Under the pieces are notes generated by a model, which ran no database searches, had not been told where the DNA came from, and was given only the letters and a program-made list of their open reading frames with translations. Source: Pseudomonas subflava (GTDB lineage: Bacteria; Pseudomonadota; Gammaproteobacteria; Pseudomonadales; Pseudomonadaceae). Taken from it: a stretch of DNA of 64,000 nt. The stretch lies in the NCBI RefSeq assembly GCF_023823685.1, contig NZ_JAMXBF010000011.1, positions 186,001-250,000 of the forward strand. Reading direction: 5' to 3'. A program made the translations under genes and the position numbers. Shown here one piece after another: positions 55,950-64,000 of the stretch (position 1 is its first letter; every line of letters starts with the position of its first letter).

Positions 55950-56722
55950 GTTTGATCGACCCTCGCGCCATCATCGATCCGTCGGCCAAGCTGGCCGCGG
56001 ACGTCCAGGTCGGCCCGTGGTCGATCATCGGACCCGATGTGGAGATTGGCGAGGGTAGCGTGATCGGTCCGCACGTGGTGCTCAAGGGCCCGACCGTGAT
56101 CGGCAAGCACAACAAGATCTACCAGTTCTCCTCGGTGGGTGAGGACACGCCCGACCTCAAGTACAAGGGCGAGCCGACTCGCCTGGTCATCGGCGATCAC
56201 AACGTGATCCGCGAGGGCGTGACCATCCATCGCGGCACCGTGCAGGACCGCGGCGAGACCACCCTCGGCGACCACAACCTGCTGATGGCCTATGTACATG
56301 TCGGCCACGACAGCGTGATCGGCAACCACTGCATCCTGGTCAACAACACCGCCTTGGCCGGCCACGTGTGGGTCGACGACTGGGCGATCCTCTCCGGCTT
56401 CACCCTTGTCCACCAGTTCTGCCGCATCGGCGCCCACAGCTTCTCCGGCATGGGCACCGCCATCGGCAAGGACGTGCCGGCCTACGTCACCGTCTTCGGC
56501 AACCCGGCCGAGGCGCGAAGCATGAACTTCGAAGGCATGCGCCGCCGCGGTTTCAGCGCCGAGGCCATCGCCGCCCTGCGCCGCGCCTACAAGGTGGTCT
56601 ATCGCCAGGGTCTGACCGTCGAACAGGCGCTGGCCGAGCTGGCCGAGTCCGCCGCCCAGTTCCCGGAGGTGGCGGTGTTCCGCGACTCCGTCCAGGCCTC
56701 GACCCGCGGCATCACCCGCTGA
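55946..56722 (+). CDS. lpxA: UDP-N-acetylglucosamine acyltransferase
   Basis: LpxA starts lipid A synthesis by putting a 3-hydroxyacyl chain (C10 type in Pseudomonas) on UDP-GlcNAc. The 258-residue trimer is a left-handed beta helix beginning [40 protein letters not shown] and [18 protein letters not shown] include the catalytic His. The C-terminal helices contain [20 protein letters not shown]. It overlaps fabZ by ATGA and precedes lpxB by 2 bases. Confidence 0.97.
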   Translation: MSLIDPRAIIDPSAKLAADVQVGPWSIIGPDVEIGEGSVIGPHVVLKGPTVIGKHNKIYQFSSVGEDTPDLKYKGEPTRLVIGDHNVIREGVTIHRGTVQDRGETTLGDHNLLMAYVHVGHDSVIGNHCILVNNTALAGHVWVDDWAILSGFTLVHQFCRIGAHSFSGMGTAIGKDVPAYVTVFGNPAEARSMNFEGMRRRGFSAEAIAALRRAYKVVYRQGLTVEQALAELAESAAQFPEVAVFRDSVQASTRGITR

Positions 56723-56724
56723 TC

Positions 56725-57858
56725 ATGAGCCGTACCCTTCGCGTTGCGCTGGTGGCCGGCGAGGCCTCCGGCGATATCCTCGGCGCCGGCCTGATGCAGG
56801 CGCTCAAGACTCGCTATCCACAGATCGAATTCATCGGCGTCGGCGGCCCGCGCATGGAGGCCGAGGGGCTGGTCTCCGCGTTCCCCATGGAGCGCCTGGC
56901 GGTGATGGGGCTGGTCGAGGTGCTCGGGCGTCTGCGCGAGCTGCTGGGCCGGCGCAAGCGCCTGATCAGGGACCTGATTGCCGCCAAGCCGGACGTGTTC
57001 ATCGGCATCGATGCGCCGGACTTCAACCTGACCCTCGAGCTCAGCCTGCGCCAGGCCGGAATCCGCACCGTGCACTACGTCAGCCCGTCGGTCTGGGCCT
57101 GGCGGCAGAAGCGCGTGCTGAAGATCCGCGAGGCCTGCGACCTGATGCTGACCCTGTTCCCCTTCGAGGCGCGCTTTTACCTGGAGCATCAGGTGCCGGT
57201 GCGCTTCGTCGGTCATCCGCTGGCCAACACCGTCCCGCTGCAGGTCAATCGCGCCGGCGCTCGCGAGGCGCTGGGCCTGGCCCAGGACGAAAGCGTCGTG
57301 GCGCTGCTGCCGGGCAGTCGCGGCGGCGAAGTGGCACGCCTGGGCGCGCTGTTCCTCGATGCTGCCGAGCGCCTGCGCGCGCTGCGCCCCGGCGTTCGCT
57401 TCGTGCTGCCCTGCGCCAACGCCGAGCGCCGCGCCCAGCTGGAAGCCATGCTCGCTGGTCGTAACCTGCCGCTTATGCTGCTCGACGGTCGCTCCCACGA
57501 GGCGCTGGCCGCCTGCGACGCGGTGTTGATCGCCTCCGGCACCGCGACTCTCGAGGCGCTGCTGCACAAGCGGCCCATGGTGGTAGCCTACAAGGTGGCG
57601 CCGCTGACCTATCGCATTCTCCGGCGTCTGGTGAAGAGCCCTTACATCTCGCTGCCCAACCTGCTGGCCGAGCGCATGCTGGTGCCGGAGCTGATCCAGG
57701 ATGCCGCGACGCCAGACGCCCTGGCTCAGACCTTGGCACCGCTGCTGGACGACGGTGCGGTGCAGACCGAGGGCTTCGACGTGATCCACCGTGCTCTGCG
57801 CCAGGATGCCTCGCAGCAGGCCGCCGATGCCGTGCTCAAGCTGGTGGGAGAGGCCTGA
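56725..57858 (+). CDS. lpxB: lipid-A-disaccharide synthase
   Basis: LpxB joins UDP-diacylglucosamine and lipid X into the lipid A disaccharide at the inner membrane. The 377-residue GT19 glycosyltransferase starts [19 protein letters not shown] and has [14 protein letters not shown], the membrane-facing helix with [16 protein letters not shown], and [11 protein letters not shown]. The nucleotide site has [14 protein letters not shown] and [20 protein letters not shown]. It overlaps rnhB at one base (TGATG). Confidence 0.97.
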   Translation: MSRTLRVALVAGEASGDILGAGLMQALKTRYPQIEFIGVGGPRMEAEGLVSAFPMERLAVMGLVEVLGRLRELLGRRKRLIRDLIAAKPDVFIGIDAPDFNLTLELSLRQAGIRTVHYVSPSVWAWRQKRVLKIREACDLMLTLFPFEARFYLEHQVPVRFVGHPLANTVPLQVNRAGAREALGLAQDESVVALLPGSRGGEVARLGALFLDAAERLRALRPGVRFVLPCANAERRAQLEAMLAGRNLPLMLLDGRSHEALAACDAVLIASGTATLEALLHKRPMVVAYKVAPLTYRILRRLVKSPYISLPNLLAERMLVPELIQDAATPDALAQTLAPLLDDGAVQTEGFDVIHRALRQDASQQAADAVLKLVGEA

Positions 57859-58466
57859 TGCAGCTCGGTCTGGATTTCGCCCTGGTCGAGGAGCTGGTCG
57901 CCGGTGTCGACGAAGTCGGCCGCGGCCCGCTCTGCGGTCCGGTGGTCACCGCCGCGGTGATTCTCGACCCGGCGCGGCCGATCGCCGGCCTCAACGATTC
58001 GAAGAAGCTCACCGAGGCACGCCGCGAGAAGCTGTTCGACGAGATCCGCGAGAAGGCCCTGGCCTGGTGCATCGCTCGCGCCGAAGTCGAGGAGATCGAC
58101 CAGCTCAACATCCTGCATGCCACCATGCTGGCCATGCAGCGCGCGGTACAAGGCCTGAGCGTTACGCCGAAGCTGGCGCTGATCGACGGCAACCGCTGCC
58201 CGAAACTGGCGGTGCCCAGCGCACCGGTGGTCGGTGGTGACGCCCAGGTGCCAGCCATCGCGGCGGCGTCGATCCTGGCCAAGGTCAGTCGTGATCGCGA
58301 GATGGCCGCGCTGGATGCGCTCTATCCGGGCTATGGCATCGCCGGGCACAAGGGCTACCCCACACCCGTCCATCTGGAAGCCCTCAAACGCCTGGGCGCC
58401 ACGCCCATTCACCGGCGCTCCTTCGCGCCGGTGCGCGAGGCGCTGGAGGCGGCCGGCCAGCAGTAG
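57858..58466 (+). CDS. rnhB: ribonuclease HII
   Basis: RNase HII cuts RNA in RNA-DNA hybrids and removes single misincorporated ribonucleotides. The 202-residue enzyme has the DEDD signature starting [20 protein letters not shown] (Asp, Glu). It continues with [11 protein letters not shown] (Asp) and [15 protein letters not shown] (Asp), and ends with [15 protein letters not shown]. It starts within the lpxB stop (TGATG). A terminator-like hairpin follows before dnaE. Confidence 0.96.
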   Translation: MQLGLDFALVEELVAGVDEVGRGPLCGPVVTAAVILDPARPIAGLNDSKKLTEARREKLFDEIREKALAWCIARAEVEEIDQLNILHATMLAMQRAVQGLSVTPKLALIDGNRCPKLAVPSAPVVGGDAQVPAIAAASILAKVSRDREMAALDALYPGYGIAGHKGYPTPVHLEALKRLGATPIHRRSFAPVREALEAAGQQ

Positions 58467-58488
58467 ACGGCGGCTGCCCTTTGTCACC

Positions 58489-58519
58489 AGGCCCGGTACA
58501 ATCCGGGCCTTCTTGTTTC
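58489..58519 (+). terminator. hairpin between rnhB and dnaE
   Basis: AGGCCCGG and CCGGGCCT pair around TACAAT, followed by TCTTGTTT. It lies 22 bases after rnhB and ends 21 before dnaE. It is a reasonable intrinsic terminator, though dnaE may also be read through. Confidence 0.6.
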
Positions 58520-58540
58520 TGTGTCACCAACGGGATTGCC

Positions 58541-62074
<3,534 letters not shown>

Positions 62075-62258
62075 GCGGCAGGCCCGGTGCCTGAATCGGA
62101 AGTGCGTTCAAGAGTTGGCGAGTGGATGTTGTTGTCAGGTAAGGCGCCGCGACGAGTCATGGCAGGGCTATGGCGAGAAGAGGCAATGCTGGTCTGACGG
62201 CAAAAGACGCCGCCGGGATTGAACAGCCAAGTTCCGATTCAGGGCACCGGCCTGCCGC
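62075..62258. repeat. inverted-repeat-bounded intergenic element directly after the dnaE stop
   Basis: The 27-base arms 62075-62101 and 62232-62258 match except for a one-base slip in the GC run. The first arm begins on the base after the dnaE TGA. The interior carries AAGGCG, then GCGACGAGTCATGGC and CTATGGCGAG, resembling GCGACGAGACAT in the element at 27867-28066. The remaining 92 bases to accA contain nothing I recognise. Confidence 0.7.
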
Positions 62259-62350
62259 GCGGCCTCGACCACGGGCGCACTATCCCTTAAGGTAGGCGCC
62301 ACATGGAACACCGCCCGGCCCCTGCGGCCGCCGATGCTAGACGGATGCCT

Positions 62351-63301
62351 ATGAACCCGAACTTCCTCGACTTCGAACAGCCGATCGCCGACCTGCAAGC
62401 CAAGATCGAAGAGCTGCGCCTGGTAGGCAACGACAACGCGCTGAACATCAGCGACGAGATCGCCAGGCTGCAGGACAAGAGCAGCGCGCTGACCGAGACC
62501 ATCTTCGGCAACCTCAGCAGCTGGCAGATTTCCCAGCTCTCGCGCCACCCGCGCCGCCCGTATACCCTCGACTACATCGAGCACATCTTCACCGAGTTCG
62601 ACGAACTGCACGGCGACCGTCATTTCTCCGACGACGCCGCCATCGTCGGCGGTACCGCCCGCCTGGACGGCCAGCCGGTGATGATCATCGGCCACCAGAA
62701 AGGCCGCGAGGTACGCGAGAAGGTGCGCCGCAACTTCGGCATGCCGCGTCCCGAAGGCTATCGCAAGGCCTGCCGCCTGATGGAAATGGCCGAGCGCTTC
62801 AAGCTGCCGATCCTGACCTTCATCGACACCCCCGGCGCCTACCCGGGCATCGACGCCGAAGAGCGCAACCAGAGCGAGGCCATCGCCTGGAACCTGCGCG
62901 TGATGGCGCGCCTGAAGACCCCGATCATCGCCACAGTGATCGGTGAGGGCGGCTCGGGCGGTGCGCTGGCCATCGGCGTGTGCGACCAACTGAACATGCT
63001 GCAGTACTCCACCTACTCGGTGATCTCGCCGGAAGGCTGTGCCTCGATTCTGTGGAAGACCGCCGAGAAGGCGCCGGACGCCGCCGAGGCCATGGGCATC
63101 ACCGCCGAGCGCCTGAAGGGCCTGGGCATCGTCGACCGGGTGATCGCCGAGCCGCTGGGCGGCGCCCACCGCGATCCGTCGTTCGCCGCCGGCTCGATCC
63201 GCGAGGAGCTGCTCGCACAACTGGCCGACCTGAAGGCGCTGGACACCGAGCAGTTGCTGAAGCGCCGCTACGACAAGCTGATGAGCTTCGGCATCGCCTG
63301 A
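62351..63301 (+). CDS. accA: acetyl-CoA carboxylase carboxyltransferase subunit alpha
   Basis: AccA with AccD moves CO2 from biotin-BCCP to acetyl-CoA to form malonyl-CoA. The 316-residue protein starts [40 protein letters not shown] and [20 protein letters not shown] follow. The active-site glycines of the crotonase fold are in [20 protein letters not shown] and [13 protein letters not shown]. The ATG at 62351 gives the usual length; an in-frame ATG at 62303 would add 16 residues. It is followed by a terminator and tilS. Confidence 0.97.
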   Translation: MNPNFLDFEQPIADLQAKIEELRLVGNDNALNISDEIARLQDKSSALTETIFGNLSSWQISQLSRHPRRPYTLDYIEHIFTEFDELHGDRHFSDDAAIVGGTARLDGQPVMIIGHQKGREVREKVRRNFGMPRPEGYRKACRLMEMAERFKLPILTFIDTPGAYPGIDAEERNQSEAIAWNLRVMARLKTPIIATVIGEGGSGGALAIGVCDQLNMLQYSTYSVISPEGCASILWKTAEKAPDAAEAMGITAERLKGLGIVDRVIAEPLGGAHRDPSFAAGSIREELLAQLADLKALDTEQLLKRRYDKLMSFGIA

Positions 63302-63318
63302 TCGGTCGGCGCATAACG

Positions 63319-63346
63319 CAACGGGCCTTCGGGCCCGTTGTTGTTT
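63319..63346 (+). terminator. Rho-independent terminator after accA
   Basis: CAACGGGCC pairs with GGCCCGTTG around TTCG, followed by TTGTTT, starting 18 bases after the accA stop. tilS begins 12 bases after the hairpin region, so its transcription may depend on read-through or its own promoter. Confidence 0.85.
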
Positions 63347-63357
63347 AAGCTGGCGGG

Positions 63358-64000
63358 ATGATCGCACTCGAATCCCTGCTGCTCGAATCCCTCCGACCCT
63401 GGCGCGCCGCACCGGCCTGGCATGTCGCCTTGTCCGGCGGCCTGGATTCGACTGCGCTGCTGCACTTGCTGGTGCGTTTGCGCGAGCGCGAGGCGCTGCC
63501 GCCGCTCCGCGCCGTTCACGTTCATCACGGCCTGCAGGCCGCGGCCGATGCCTGGCCCGCCCACTGCCAGGCCCTGTGCGATCGGCTCGACGTACCGCTG
63601 CACATCGAGCGGGTGCAAGTGGCCCCAGGCGCCAGCCTGGAACGTGCGGCGCGGGAGGCGCGCTATGCGGCGTTCGGGCGTCGATTGGGGGGGCGCGAGC
63701 TTTTACTGACCGGCCAGCATCGCGACGATCAGGCGGAAACGCTGCTGTTCCGCCTGCTGCGCGGTGCCGGCGTGCGAGGCCTGGCGGGAATGCCGGCGAG
63801 TCGTCCTCTTGGGCGTGGCCATCTGGTACGCCCGCTGCTGGCGGTGTCCCGCGTCGAACTGGAGACCTACGTCCGCCAGCAGGGGCTGACCTGGGTGGAG
63901 GACCCCTCCAACGCCGACACAGGTCTTGCCCGCAACTTCCTGCGGCGCGAGGTGCTACCCGTGCTGACCCGGCATTGGCCGCAGGCGGGCCAGAACCTGG
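63358..64000 (+). CDS. tilS: tRNA(Ile)-lysidine synthase, N-terminal part (3' end outside window)
   Basis: TilS changes C34 of tRNA-Ile2 (CAU anticodon) to lysidine so it reads AUA. The first 214 residues are visible and the frame runs off the window. The PP-loop is HVALSGGLDSTALLHLL. VHVHHGLQAAAD and LTGQHRDDQAETLLFRLLRG are the other family signatures, followed by RPLLAVSRVELETYVR. EDPSNADTGLARNFLRREVL is the tRNA-recognition stretch. The ATG at 63358 follows GGCGGG, a usable but not strong ribosome binding site. Confidence 0.95.
   Translation, partial: MIALESLLLESLRPWRAAPAWHVALSGGLDSTALLHLLVRLREREALPPLRAVHVHHGLQAAADAWPAHCQALCDRLDVPLHIERVQVAPGASLERAAREARYAAFGRRLGGRELLLTGQHRDDQAETLLFRLLRGAGVRGLAGMPASRPLGRGHLVRPLLAVSRVELETYVRQQGLTWVEDPSNADTGLARNFLRREVLPVLTRHWPQAGQNL

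Overview
This window is a high-GC gammaproteobacterial chromosome segment that I assign to Pseudomonas. The evidence is gene content and order: ppc-adk-tsaB, a mexL/mexJ/mexK-like efflux locus, csdE-csdA-dapD, dapC-glnD-map-rpsB-tsf-pyrH-frr-uppS-cdsA-dxr-rseP-bamA-ompH-lpxD-fabZ-lpxA-lpxB-rnhB-dnaE-accA-tilS, and an NdvB-type glucosyltransferase beside dapE. From memory, P. aeruginosa PAO1 carries these in two or more separate blocks, whereas here they form one stretch. PutA carries an N-terminal ribbon-helix-helix domain, as in P. putida. Together this suggests a non-aeruginosa species, but I cannot name it.

Layout. (1) 1-6.1 kb: the end of ppc, then adk, tsaB, a small disordered protein, a DUF72 protein, an isocitrate lyase/PEP mutase-like enzyme, an extensin/M15-like protein and a hypothetical. 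(2) 6.2-16.1 kb: rsmJ, the mexL-mexJK efflux locus with overlapping divergent promoters, and putA preceded by three GTTGCAC operator-like boxes. (3) 16.4-26 kb: a DUF4197 protein, an SH3 protein with an AlgU-like promoter, plsB, a four-gene GldA/GldF/GldG/DUF4340 ABC system, and a cold-shock protein with a long leader. (4) 26-40.2 kb: mostly minus strand, with a decayed lipoprotein-like gene, rlmA, dapE, ndvB, csdE-csdA, dapD, a WYL-like protein, an ArsC/Spx-like protein and dapC, interrupted by plus-strand tcdA, a solute-binding protein and a PL7 alginate lyase. (5) 40.2-64 kb: glnD and map leftward, then rightward translation, isoprenoid, phospholipid, outer-membrane, lipid A, DNA polymerase and fatty-acid genes, ending inside tilS.

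How the genes work together. The 46-64 kb run is a classic envelope-biogenesis series: undecaprenyl-PP (uppS), CDP-diacylglycerol (cdsA), MEP pathway (dxr), site-2 protease (rseP), outer-membrane protein assembly (bamA, ompH) and lipid A (lpxD, lpxA, lpxB with fabZ). plsB and accA feed the same membranes. Three steps of the succinylase lysine/DAP pathway (dapE, dapD, dapC) lie within 12 kb. csdA, csdE and tcdA share a neighbourhood and probably cooperate in sulfur transfer and tRNA ct6A formation.

Most of the window is ordinary core genome, and I found no clearly new multi-gene system. The most unusual signal is non-coding. Four intergenic elements of about 184-214 bp (26854-27064, 27867-28066, 35636-35849, 62075-62258) sit at the 3' ends of genes. 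Each is bounded by locus-specific inverted-repeat arms that begin at or overlap the stop codon, and internal modules are shared between them. Next in interest are the Gld-like ABC cluster of unknown substrate, the triple PutA operator, the AlgU-like promoter and the leaderless PL7 lyase.
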